Assembly (NCBI GenBank): GCA_947177935.1
Contig: CAMWWG010000061.1
Span: 1-6,202 of the forward strand
Source of the DNA: an uncultured Ruminococcus sp.
Lineage (GTDB): Bacteria; Bacillota; Clostridia; Oscillospirales; Ruminococcaceae
DNA length: 6,202 nucleotides
Direction: 5' to 3'
Positions 1 through 6,117 of the stretch are shown piece after piece. A program made the translations under genes and the position numbers. The notes below the pieces were generated by a model, which searched no databases, was not told the DNA's origin, and saw only the letters and a program-made list of their open reading frames with translations. Within the stretch, counting starts at the first letter, position 1; each line of letters opens with the position of its first letter.

Positions 1-1
1 A

Positions 2-322
2 CATATGCAGAACTGCATCCGGATTCTGAAAGAAAAAAATCCGCCCGTCCGGCTTGTGTGTTCTGTAGATCGAATCTGTTCACATTGTCCGCATTGTCAG
101 GATGTAATCTGCGACAGCGATTGTAAAGTCCAACGTTATGACAAGACAGTTCTGGATTTTTGCAATCTGGAAGAACATCAGATTTTGAATTGGAGAGATT
201 TTCATAAAATTGTCCGTGAAAAAATTCTGAATTCTAAAAATATTGCAGAAATCTGCATTGACTGTCAATGGCTTGCAGTTTGTGAAGCGGCACAGAAAAT
301 GAATTTTAACTATAATTTTTAA
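2..322 (+). CDS. DUF1284 family protein, 5' end outside window
   Basis: The reading frame is open from the window edge to a TAA at 320-322. It resembles the C-terminal two thirds of DUF1284 proteins: a 'VRLVCSVDRICSHCP' stretch, a second cysteine pair (CDSDC), then 'KVQRYDKTVLDF', and a C-terminal 'AEICIDCQWLAVC'. Family members usually begin with a His-His-Leu-Leu-Cys segment about 30-40 residues before this region, and that segment is absent here. The ATG at 5 therefore matches an internal methionine and is probably not the start. The many paired cysteines suggest a bound metal (zinc or Fe-S), which is an inference. The family's function is not known to me. The gene ends directly before a strong terminator and converges with the minus-strand genes. 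The family match is from remembered sequence patterns. Confidence 0.8.
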   Translation, partial: HMQNCIRILKEKNPPVRLVCSVDRICSHCPHCQDVICDSDCKVQRYDKTVLDFCNLEEHQILNWRDFHKIVREKILNSKNIAEICIDCQWLAVCEAAQKMNFNYNF

Positions 323-331
323 AAATAAAAA

Positions 332-362
332 CCCTGTTCTGAACATAAAATCCAGAACAGGG
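332..362. terminator. Bidirectional intrinsic terminator
   Basis: A perfect 10-bp inverted repeat (CCCTGTTCTG at 332-341, CAGAACAGGG at 353-362) encloses an 11-nt loop. The right side reads TATTTTT (363-369), which serves as U-tract for the plus-strand DUF1284 gene. The left side is A-rich (321-331), giving a U-tract to transcripts arriving on the minus strand from the small gene at 379-758. Its position, between two convergent genes and only 9 nt after the plus-strand stop codon, supports use by both. Confidence 0.9.
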
Positions 363-378
363 TATTTTTGCATTTATT

Positions 379-476
379 TTATAACTTCTCGATATTCAGA
401 TAAGTCCTGAAATACGGCACAATTTCCTGGTTAATCCAGTTACGGAATGCCGGAGAAATTGATCTTCCGAATTTTT
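379..476 (-). pseudogene. Out-of-frame native C-terminus of the DUF7674-like gene
   Basis: The minus strand between the T5 run (472-476; A5 in the transcript) and a TAA at 379-381 has an open frame that encodes about 30 protein-like residues, including SISPAFRNWINQEIVPY and ending NIEKL. It is one base out of register with the upstream gene. Adding one A to the A5 run joins it smoothly ('LLKKFGRS...') and gives a product of about 126 residues whose stop lies 16 bp before the terminator stem. In contrast, the last 24 residues of the frame as given look like out-of-frame sequence. I read this as the real C-terminus cut off by a single-base deletion, or by a sequencing or assembly error in the homopolymer. 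Confidence 0.6.
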
Positions 477-758
477 CAAGAGAATTGCATCATCCGTCAG
501 ACGTTCCAAGATGGTGACTTCCAGGACGTTTTGAATCTCCGGACTTCCCTCTTTCCAAAGGACTTCGAGAACGGCGCAATATTTTACAATCCATTCCGTG
601 CAGTCATCCCGGAGCGCATTCACCAACGGTACAGTGATACAATCTGCCAGTACATGCGGCAAAATTTCGCCGTAATCTGCAATATGTTCTTCTACCATTT
701 TTTTATGCCAGTCGGAAAGCAACGCAAGATAATCCGCATAATTCTGTTGATTCATCAT
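396..758 (-). CDS. Small DUF7674-like protein, probably frameshifted near its C-terminus
   Basis: The open frame encodes 120 residues and starts with ATGATG at 758. Residues 1-95 are acidic and helical, and contain 'YGEILPHVLADCITVPLV' followed by 'LEVLWKEGSPEIQNVLEVTILERL'. This pattern resembles small DUF7674-type proteins (LLPH-x-D-T, then a run of helices with a V-S-F-L-E-N-L-like motif), recognised from memory. There is no signal peptide, membrane segment or cysteine cluster. From residue 96 the frame appears wrong: the plausible C-terminus lies one base away and runs to 379. The start lies 8 nt after the stop of the larger upstream gene and no Shine-Dalgarno sequence is visible, so translation probably depends on coupling to that gene. 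The function is unknown. Small proteins next to large accessory proteins are sometimes immunity or regulatory partners, but nothing here proves that. Confidence 0.6.
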   Translation of the reverse strand: MMNQQNYADYLALLSDWHKKMVEEHIADYGEILPHVLADCITVPLVNALRDDCTEWIVKYCAVLEVLWKEGSPEIQNVLEVTILERLTDDAILLKNSEDQFLRHSVTGLTRKLCRISGLI

Positions 759-766
759 GATTATAT

Positions 767-2245
767 TTAGTATTTCATTTTAAACGAATCGTACATCTGT
801 TGACATCTGTCTGACACAGCTTTGCCAATGTTTTTTAATTCTTTTTTTGTCTGCTCATCCAAAGTACTTTCAAACTTGGAATATTGCCAATAAAGCTGAA
901 TTCCTTCTTGAATTTTTTCGGAAAAATGCGCATATTCTGCCGGAATCTGAAAGTCCCATTTTCTCTGCTCATGGATGTAATTACGGTCAATTTTGAAAAT
1001 GTCTCCTTGATCCGTGAGGACAATATAAGAATAAAAATCCTTTCCACACCGTGCAACAATGTCCAGAGTCCAGTCAATCAATGTCAGGAAAATGCCGCTC
1101 TGCGCATCATAAACGCCGCAAGCCCAATTCATCCGGGATTTCAAGGATGGACGCAGAATATACCGGCATTTGCTGTCTAATTTAAGAAACGCAAATATTT
1201 TTTCACGGATTTCTTCCGTTGTCAATTGGAAATGAAAACCCCAGATTCTGTGCTCGATTAATCTTGCCAATTCTTTTCTGTAAAAGATCAGATTTTCAAA
1301 ATATTTCGCCTGCTTCGGATCAGAGCAGATCTCATCCAGAAAATGCAGCAATGGATGGAGATTTTCAATCTTTTCCGGATATGTCTCAATAAATTTGCTG
1401 ATAAAATTTTCAATCAAATGCGTATAACTAGAGCTTTTCACGCCGCATTGCCAGACGTTCCGGATTGCCGTGAATGTCAGTTCTTCATAGGAATCATCCA
1501 TGTTTTTTATAAAAAGATAGCCTGCATCCAGACAATTTTTTGAAATTTGCTGATATTGTTCTTCACTGAGAGGAGCTGTATATTCGGAAATTTTTTTGAG
1601 AAGTGCAGTATAGTTTTCACCCGTCCAGACACGCCTTTTTTCTTCTGGTGCAAATTTTTCAAAATCCGCAATTGTTCTGCGGTTATAATTTTTAAAAATC
1701 ACGCAGTCATTACACTGATGTGTTTCAAACAGCTTTCTGGCATCCTGTTCATTGTGAATTTCTGCGGACGGTTTACATCTCTCTATCATATCTTCTCGGA
1801 TTTTCTGGATTTCGGACTGCTGTTCCTGATTCAGACTTTCCCGGAATGTCTTTCTTGCGTTCTCATCTTCATAAAACCGGATGCCGTTTTCAATGATTTC
1901 GGAAAGCTCCCGGAATTGTTCAGGGATTTCTGATTCTTTTCTGCCGTATCTGTTTTTTGCCACAGAAAACAGATTGCCCTGATCTGTATGCACAATATAG
2001 TGATTTAAATAATCACGATCATATCTGCCGTTACCACGTTTGAATTTTCTGAATTCCATAGAAAGAAATGTCAGAAAAATGCCGCTTTCCGGATCATAGA
2101 CCCCGAAAGTCCAGTTTATACTATAAACATCATAAACACTTGGCATATGCAAATCATAAGATTTTTGATAAATAGGTTTGAGAAATGCAAACATTTTTTC
2201 CCGGATTTCCTCTGTTGTTAACTGATAAATAAATACCAATTCCAT
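767..2245 (-). CDS. Unrecognised protein of about 490 residues with the same domain at both ends
   Basis: I do not recognise the family. The protein is cytoplasmic-looking, with no signal peptide or membrane segment. Residues about 7-157 and 339-492 are two copies of one domain. Each opens with 'QLTTEEIREK(M/I)FAFLK', continues with 'NW..GVYD..SGIFLT' and '(H/L)TDQG(N/D)(L/I)F', has an 'IP..(F/Y)..(F/L)SE.I..GI..Y' stretch, and ends in a charged helix closing with R-C. The middle (about 158-338) is helical, unrelated to the ends, and has a C-x2-C near its start (HQCNDC). The start is uncertain. GTG (2248) is followed by ATG (2245), but the GGGGAG ribosome site sits only 2 nt before the ATG. 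It is 8 nt before a TTG at 2239, which may be the true start. A hairpin terminator precedes the gene and no clear promoter was found. The small gene downstream begins 8 nt after its stop, so the two probably form one operon. Confidence 0.75.
   Translation of the reverse strand: MELVFIYQLTTEEIREKMFAFLKPIYQKSYDLHMPSVYDVYSINWTFGVYDPESGIFLTFLSMEFRKFKRGNGRYDRDYLNHYIVHTDQGNLFSVAKNRYGRKESEIPEQFRELSEIIENGIRFYEDENARKTFRESLNQEQQSEIQKIREDMIERCKPSAEIHNEQDARKLFETHQCNDCVIFKNYNRRTIADFEKFAPEEKRRVWTGENYTALLKKISEYTAPLSEEQYQQISKNCLDAGYLFIKNMDDSYEELTFTAIRNVWQCGVKSSSYTHLIENFISKFIETYPEKIENLHPLLHFLDEICSDPKQAKYFENLIFYRKELARLIEHRIWGFHFQLTTEEIREKIFAFLKLDSKCRYILRPSLKSRMNWACGVYDAQSGIFLTLIDWTLDIVARCGKDFYSYIVLTDQGDIFKIDRNYIHEQRKWDFQIPAEYAHFSEKIQEGIQLYWQYSKFESTLDEQTKKELKNIGKAVSDRCQQMYDSFKMKY
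1181..1228 (-). repeat. Second copy of an internal coding repeat
   Basis: This 48-bp segment encodes the start of the C-terminal domain copy (QLTTEEIREKIFAFLK). It matches 2177-2224 at 40 of 48 bases by hand alignment, with most differences at third codon positions. Similarity continues at the protein level to the end of the gene. Confidence 0.8.
2177..2224 (-). repeat. First copy of an internal coding repeat
   Basis: This 48-bp segment encodes the start of the N-terminal domain copy (QLTTEEIREKMFAFLK), 15 of 16 residues identical to the second copy. The two copies lie about 1 kb apart in direct orientation within one gene. Confidence 0.8.
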
Positions 2246-2273
2246 CACTCCCCAACTATTTCACATTACTTGA

Positions 2274-2311
2274 AAAGTCCTGTGATGTAAAAATCTGCAT
2301 CACAGGACTTT
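2274..2311 (-). terminator. Hairpin terminator after the zinc-ribbon gene
   Basis: A perfect 14-bp inverted repeat (AAAGTCCTGTGATG at 2274-2287, its complement at 2298-2311) encloses a 10-nt loop. On the minus strand it lies 11 nt past the stop of the small cysteine protein and is followed by a short run of T (CTTTTC). The stem is strong but the U-tract is short, so it may stop only part of transcription. Partial read-through would explain how the next gene is expressed without an obvious promoter of its own. Confidence 0.7.
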
Positions 2312-2322
2312 CTCTGAAATTT

Positions 2323-2697
2323 TCAAAGATGATTGCCACAGAACGGACAGAACTGCACTGTATAATCCTGTCGTTTGCCACGCAGATAAAATTTTTCCTG
2401 ATAACAGTACATAATCTGATCAATGCTGAGATCTTCTTCCGTTACTTTGTTCTGTTCCTGAACTGTATCACCTGTTGGAGCAGAACCAAACCCGAACAAA
2501 GCCTCCAGATTATCCAGCACACTATTCATCATGTCCGTCGCAGAACGATTGGCGACCGGCTTTGCCGTGCTGTGAGCATTCTCCTCAACAAGCCCATGCA
2601 GAAATTCGCCGTCTTTCAGTTTCTGCACATCTTCTGCTGACAGCACCGGAATACGTCTGCACATGGAACAGCCCTTGTCATTTTCTACAATTTTCAT
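2323..2697 (-). CDS. Small four-cysteine protein with zinc-ribbon-like ends
   Basis: The protein has 124 residues, with one cysteine pair near each end: C10-x2-C13 (KGCSMCRR) and C117-x2-C120 (QFCPFCGNHL). The CPFCG ending is typical of zinc ribbons, so the two pairs probably bind one zinc ion and bring the termini together. The middle (about 40-90) is polar and low in complexity, with an amphipathic 'MMNSVLDNLEALFGFG' segment, and is probably flexible. There is no membrane segment. The start at 2697 is supported by AGGTG 6 nt upstream. The gene begins 48 nt after the stop of the sensory-type hydrogenase, with neither terminator nor clear promoter between, so they are probably co-transcribed. 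It could be an adaptor or regulator working with the hydrogenase; this rests only on position. No specific family is recognised. Confidence 0.75.
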   Translation of the reverse strand: MKIVENDKGCSMCRRIPVLSAEDVQKLKDGEFLHGLVEENAHSTAKPVANRSATDMMNSVLDNLEALFGFGSAPTGDTVQEQNKVTEEDLSIDQIMYCYQEKFYLRGKRQDYTVQFCPFCGNHL

Positions 2698-2745
2698 GTA
2701 TTCACCTATATTCTATTATTCAAAATATATTCTGATAATTAGATT

Positions 2746-4455
2746 TCACGCCTGTGCATTCTGCTTCATCACATTCTGAAGACTGTCAGACAGCTCCGAA
2801 AGATCGGAAAGCGAGACAGACATGGTCTGAATCTGTTCATGAATATCCCCAGAACGATCCGTGAAATCTTTCGCCACATCGTAGTAACTCTGCGTCATTG
2901 AACCGATTGCCATAATGAACTGCTGCATTTTCTCAAAATCTTCCTGTGTAAGGGAATCCGCCTGCTTGTTCTGATAATATTGTTGACAGGACTGACAGAA
3001 CTTCTGTAATCTGGAAATATTATCACACAGTTCTCTTGATTTCTGACTGATGTCATTTGCACCAGACAAAATATCCTGCTGACTTGCGGAAATCTGAATG
3101 CTGACCTGATTAATTTTAAGCATTTCTTCCAGGCAGGCGTCATAAACTGCCTTGAGTTTTTTGTAATTGCTTTTCAGACTATGCTTGAGATAATAAATGC
3201 AATTCTCACGGACATTCATTCCCCGGAAAATAGCACAAGCCATGTCCCGACATGTTTTGTAACCGCAAGCACCGCAGTTGACATTCTGGGATGCAATATC
3301 AAATTTGTGCATAGTATCGAAAATTTTGGTATAATCCTCCATAGTCGGATTTTTGGTGTGCACACGTTCATTGTGATATTTCGTCATGAAATCCGATAAT
3401 TTCAGCGTTTTGTCAAATTCCTTGAATCTTTTGAATTTGCCGATTCCAAGGAAACCGCCTTGTGTCTCACGGATGCTGCGTGTGGCAATATCATCCATTG
3501 TGCTCTCAATTTCCATAAGTGTCGCCGCTTCATTCGGGAGCGCCGTCCCATGATTGCAGCCATATTCGCAGTTGAGAACATCAAGCACATCCGGTTTTTG
3601 CTGGTCATCTGTCTGGAAATAACGATCCAGACGGTCATATACCGAGTGAGGACCTTCAGCATTCCGGACGACAAGCCCCTGGTTGAGCATGGCGAGATTT
3701 TCTTTGAGACCGCCGGGCATCGGATAGAGTCTGCCGATACTGCCCTCGACGGCATCAAATTCAAATTTGACACGATCTTCCCACCGGATGCCTTTTTGAT
3801 TAACATATTTTTCCAGATGCCGGAATGTCACGTTATAATCAAACGCATGTTCCCTCTGTGCTTCGCTTGTCTTGTCAATACAGGGGGACAGCATGAACAT
3901 GGGTTTTGTTTCGTTTTTGTATTTTCGCAGCCATACCGCAAGACATCCGGCAGGACTGAGCACAGGCGACAGATACTGCAATTTTTCCGGCTGATATTTC
4001 TGCATGTAATTAACAATGGCAGGACAAGGCTGTGTGACAAGTTTCTTTCCGCCGTTTTCTGTCATATATTTATTATACATAAATGTACAAATATCCGCAC
4101 CATAGCCGACATCATAGATTGTACAGTTTCCGTTCTGTCTGAGCCAGGAAAGCAGGACTTTCCATGCACCATCTGGAAAACTGGTGCGAATTGCCGGTGC
4201 AACAATCAGAATCATCGGCTTGCCGCTCTCGAATGTCTCTGTAAATTCCTGGAGATTATCTTTGTAACCTCTTGCCTTATGCATACAGACTTTTACACAT
4301 TCACCACAGTTAATACATGCCTCACTGTCAATACCGGTAATGAATTCATCCGTTGTTCCGTCTTTCAGACGGGTTACATTGGCATGAACAGGACAGACAC
4401 GCACACAGGCGTTGCAGCCGACGCAACGGCTTTCATCTACTGTAATAATTTGCAT
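2746..4455 (-). CDS. Sensory-type (group C/D-like) [FeFe]-hydrogenase with a C-terminal helical region
   Basis: The protein has 569 residues. Residues 1-65 hold two [4Fe-4S] ferredoxin motifs (C11-C14-C17-C21P; C47-C50-C53-C57). Residues about 78-330 are the hydrogenase H-domain, with H-cluster ligands C144 (TQPCPA), C192 (SPCIDK) and C296/C300 (NCEYGCNHGT). Residues 394-419 form a further Fe-S motif (C394-C397-C402-C419, 'CGACGYKTC'). From about 425 to the end is a polar, coiled-coil-like helical region reminiscent of methyl-accepting chemotaxis proteins, but without the conserved hairpin tip. Catalytic enzymes have TSCCP, in which the first cysteine relays protons. Here that position is proline (P143), while the conserved lysine (K195) is kept. 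In group C/D enzymes such changes go with slow turnover and a sensing role (established knowledge). No PAS, kinase or phosphatase domain is present. The Shine-Dalgarno site is weak (AGAG). A strong promoter and a structured leader lie upstream. Confidence 0.9.
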   Translation of the reverse strand: MQIITVDESRCVGCNACVRVCPVHANVTRLKDGTTDEFITGIDSEACINCGECVKVCMHKARGYKDNLQEFTETFESGKPMILIVAPAIRTSFPDGAWKVLLSWLRQNGNCTIYDVGYGADICTFMYNKYMTENGGKKLVTQPCPAIVNYMQKYQPEKLQYLSPVLSPAGCLAVWLRKYKNETKPMFMLSPCIDKTSEAQREHAFDYNVTFRHLEKYVNQKGIRWEDRVKFEFDAVEGSIGRLYPMPGGLKENLAMLNQGLVVRNAEGPHSVYDRLDRYFQTDDQQKPDVLDVLNCEYGCNHGTALPNEAATLMEIESTMDDIATRSIRETQGGFLGIGKFKRFKEFDKTLKLSDFMTKYHNERVHTKNPTMEDYTKIFDTMHKFDIASQNVNCGACGYKTCRDMACAIFRGMNVRENCIYYLKHSLKSNYKKLKAVYDACLEEMLKINQVSIQISASQQDILSGANDISQKSRELCDNISRLQKFCQSCQQYYQNKQADSLTQEDFEKMQQFIMAIGSMTQSYYDVAKDFTDRSGDIHEQIQTMSVSLSDLSELSDSLQNVMKQNAQA

Positions 4456-4462
4456 ATTGACA

Positions 4463-4488
4463 CTCTGCCGCCAGAGATTCTGAACGGC
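4463..4488 (-). promoter_or_regulatory. Two overlapping, mutually exclusive hairpins in the hydrogenase leader
   Basis: On the transcript, one hairpin (4488-4467) pairs GCCG with CGGC and CAGA with UCUG around an AUC loop. A second (4476-4463) pairs CUCUG with CAGAG around GCGG. They share bases and cannot form together. The second covers the only purine-rich sequence near the start codon (AGAG), while the first leaves it free. A stronger AAAGGA lies 36 nt upstream of the ATG (4492-4497), too far to act directly. This arrangement could control translation, but the evidence is from hand folding only. Confidence 0.35.
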
Positions 4489-4533
4489 TTATCCTTTCGT
4501 AAAAAAATAAAAAAAATTTATAATATCAGAATT

Positions 4534-4562
4534 ATTATATCATTTTTTTACGTATTTGTCAA
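4534..4562 (-). promoter_or_regulatory. Strong sigma-A promoter of the hydrogenase gene
   Basis: Reading the minus strand, TTGACA (4562-4557) is followed by a 17-bp AT-rich spacer and TATAAT (4539-4534), both perfect consensus hexamers. Transcription should start near 4527, giving a leader of about 70 nt with two long U runs (about 4501-4518). It provides the hydrogenase with a promoter separate from that of queA. The rest of the 203-bp gap between the genes is AT-rich and shows no gene and no GC-rich terminator. Confidence 0.9.
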
Positions 4563-4658
4563 TAGTTTTTATATATTTTGTAAAAAAATTAGTATTTTTG
4601 TTGAAATTCGCATCTTCTATTTTGTGGATATATCTAATAAATTTAAAATTAAATTATT

Positions 4659-5690
4659 TTAAATAATCAGCATGGCATCTCCGAACGAAAAAAATCTGTA
4701 CTGTTCCGCAACAGCCGTCCGATAGGCATTCATTGTATGATTGTATCCCATAAATGCCGAAACAAGCATAATTAATGTGCTTTCCGGAAGATGGAAATTT
4801 GTAATCAATCCGTCAATAACCTGGAATTCATAGCCCGGATAGATAAAAATATCCGTGTCGCCCTCGCAGGCATGGAGCTGATCCGGACAGCGCTGTGCGG
4901 CGCTTTCGAGCGTCCGGCAGGATGTTGTCCCCACAGCGATCACCCGGTGGCCGGCTTGCTTTGTCTGAAGGATCAGCTCCGCCGTTTCCTGCGGTAACAG
5001 AAAATGCTCCGTGTGCATATGATGTTCCAGGATGTTTTCTTCCTTGACAGGGCGGAATGTTCCCAGTCCTACATGAAGCGTTACATAGGCAGTCCGGATG
5101 CCCTTTTTTTGCAGATTCGCAAGCATTTCTTTTGTAAAATGCAGTCCCGCCGTGGGTGCAGCGGCTGAGCCGAGTTCTCTGGAATAAACTGTCTGATAAC
5201 GTTCTTTGTCGTGCAATGTTTCTGTGATATAAGGCGGCAGCGGCATCTGTCCAATTTCGTCGAGAATTTCATAAAAATTACCATCACATGTAAATTGCAC
5301 AATTCTGTTCCCGTCCGGCTTGACTTCCAGAATTTCCGCAGATAATTTTCCGTCACCAAATGTGAATTTTGCGCCGGGTCTGCATTTTTTACCAGGGCGG
5401 CAGATGATCTCCCACCGCTTTTCTGCAATTTGATTCAACAATAAAAACTCAACAAAACTGCCGGTTTCTTCCTTTTCACCATAAAGTCTTGCCGGCAGTA
5501 CTCTGGAATCATTTAATATTAACAAATCCCCGGACTGTAATACATTTTCCAGATCGTAAAAATGCTGATGCCGGATCACACCCGTTTTCCGATCTACGCA
5601 CATCATCCGTGAACTGTTGCGTGGTTCTGCCGGGTGTTGTGCGATTAACTGCTCTGGCAGATCATAATAAAAATCTGATTTTTTCATCAT
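4659..5690 (-). CDS. queA: S-adenosylmethionine:tRNA ribosyltransferase-isomerase QueA
   Basis: QueA moves and rearranges the ribosyl part of S-adenosylmethionine onto preQ1 at the wobble base (position 34) of Asp, Asn, His and Tyr tRNAs, giving epoxyqueuosine in the cytoplasm. The 343 residues match the family's usual length. Hallmark motifs are all present: 'SDFYYDLPEQLIAQHPAEPR' (5-24), 'LNDSRVLPARL' (59-69), 'GSAAAPTAGLHFT' (174-186), 'TLHVGLGTFRPV' (204-215), 'VIAVGTTSCRTLE' (250-262), 'DGLITNFHLPESTL' (293-306) and 'FFSFGDAMLI' (333-342). The gene begins ATGATG; homologues usually start M-K-x-S-D-F, so the second ATG (5687) is equally likely. AGGAAAGGA lies about 14 nt before the first ATG, rather far. 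No other queuosine gene is in the window. No terminator follows, so some read-through into the hydrogenase gene is possible. Confidence 0.97.
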   Translation of the reverse strand: MMKKSDFYYDLPEQLIAQHPAEPRNSSRMMCVDRKTGVIRHQHFYDLENVLQSGDLLILNDSRVLPARLYGEKEETGSFVEFLLLNQIAEKRWEIICRPGKKCRPGAKFTFGDGKLSAEILEVKPDGNRIVQFTCDGNFYEILDEIGQMPLPPYITETLHDKERYQTVYSRELGSAAAPTAGLHFTKEMLANLQKKGIRTAYVTLHVGLGTFRPVKEENILEHHMHTEHFLLPQETAELILQTKQAGHRVIAVGTTSCRTLESAAQRCPDQLHACEGDTDIFIYPGYEFQVIDGLITNFHLPESTLIMLVSAFMGYNHTMNAYRTAVAEQYRFFSFGDAMLII

Positions 5691-5755
5691 AAAACGAACT
5701 TCTGTCCTTTCCTGTGTTTTTATTTTAGTAAAATCATTAATTAAATTCTATCTAA

Positions 5756-5784
5756 ATCATACTGCATAATCTGAAAAAAGTCAA
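5756..5784 (-). promoter_or_regulatory. Promoter of queA
   Basis: On the minus strand, TTGACT (5784-5779), a 17-bp spacer and TATGAT (5761-5756) form a good sigma-A promoter. Transcription should begin near 5749, leaving a leader of about 60 nt. The sequence just upstream of and into the -35 box (ATAAAAACTATTGAC) is identical over 15 bases to that of the hydrogenase promoter. Confidence 0.85.
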
Positions 5785-5831
5785 TAGTTTTTATGATTTT
5801 AAATAATTTTAAAAATATTTTGATTTTCCCC

Positions 5832-5860
5832 TTGACAAATCACGCAGAACATGTTATGAT
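5832..5860 (+). promoter_or_regulatory. Promoter of the lysine riboswitch transcript
   Basis: TTGACA (5832-5837), a 17-bp spacer and TATGAT (5855-5860) place the transcription start near 5867, about 28 nt before the riboswitch core. It is divergent from the queA promoter; the two -35 boxes are 47 bp apart. Confidence 0.9.
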
Positions 5861-5894
5861 AATACTCAGGATATATTTTTTGAGTAAAGAGAAA

Positions 5895-6055
5895 AGATAG
5901 AGGTGCGGCTGCGATCAGTCACTGTCCCGAGAGTGCTTGACTCTGTGAAAGACAGCAAAAGGCAATGCCGCCGAAGAACAGAATGTAAGCAGTTCTGGTT
6001 CTGGTGTTGTACTGAATAAGTACCGCACTGTCATCATGTGTGATGGAGAGCTATC
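5895..6055 (+). promoter_or_regulatory. Lysine riboswitch (L box)
   Basis: This lysine-binding leader RNA shows the conserved core in order: AGATAGAGGTGC (5895-5906), GACTCTGTGAAAGACAGC and AAAGG in the second helix region, GCCGAAG (5969-5975), GTACTGAATAAG (6009-6020), and GGAGAGCTATC (6045-6055). The closing P1 helix pairs GATAG (5896-5900) with CTATC (6051-6055). In this class, lysine binding stabilises P1 and turns the downstream gene off. Here UAUCGG (6052-6057), which overlaps the 3' side of P1, can instead pair with CCGGUA (6096-6101), the 5' arm of the terminator. This is what control by transcription termination needs. Confidence 0.95.
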
Positions 6056-6094
6056 GGCTGTCAGCCAGTAATTTTCTGCAAATAGCGCATGATG

Positions 6095-6117
6095 ACCGGT
6101 ATTTTACCGGTTTTTTT
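6095..6117 (+). terminator. Riboswitch-controlled intrinsic terminator
   Basis: The stem ACCGGTA (6095-6101) / TACCGGT (6105-6111) has a three-base loop and runs directly into seven T (6111-6117). It lies about 40 nt after the riboswitch core and 68 nt before the next start codon. Its 5' arm is also complementary to the riboswitch P1 3' strand, so it should form when lysine is bound. Confidence 0.92.

Noticed and set aside
470..480. Programmed -1 ribosomal frameshift at the A5 run of the small gene
   Set aside because: The slip would give the right frame, but G-AAA-AAT is not a canonical slippery heptamer and no downstream pseudoknot or upstream Shine-Dalgarno stimulator is evident. A one-base deletion or sequencing error is simpler.
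1547..1933. Open frame of 128 codons on the plus strand, opposite the duplicated-domain gene
   Set aside because: It is a phenylalanine-rich antisense shadow without a ribosome site or recognisable motif; the minus-strand frame shows clear internal domain homology.
4520..4538. ATAATA / TATTAT inverted repeat overlapping the hydrogenase -10 box as an operator
   Set aside because: The arms are pure AT in a very AT-rich region and part of it is simply the -10 box, so chance is a sufficient explanation.
3460..4662. Open frame of 400 codons on the plus strand, opposite the hydrogenase gene
   Set aside because: It is the antisense shadow of a well-supported hydrogenase. Its product is rich in Cys, Ile and Phe without any family motif, and it also runs through the AT-rich promoter region.
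4642..4663. Inverted repeat TTTAAAAT / ATTTTAAA at the end of queA as a terminator
   Set aside because: It contains only A and T, overlaps the queA stop codon, and would form a very weak stem with no proper U-tract.
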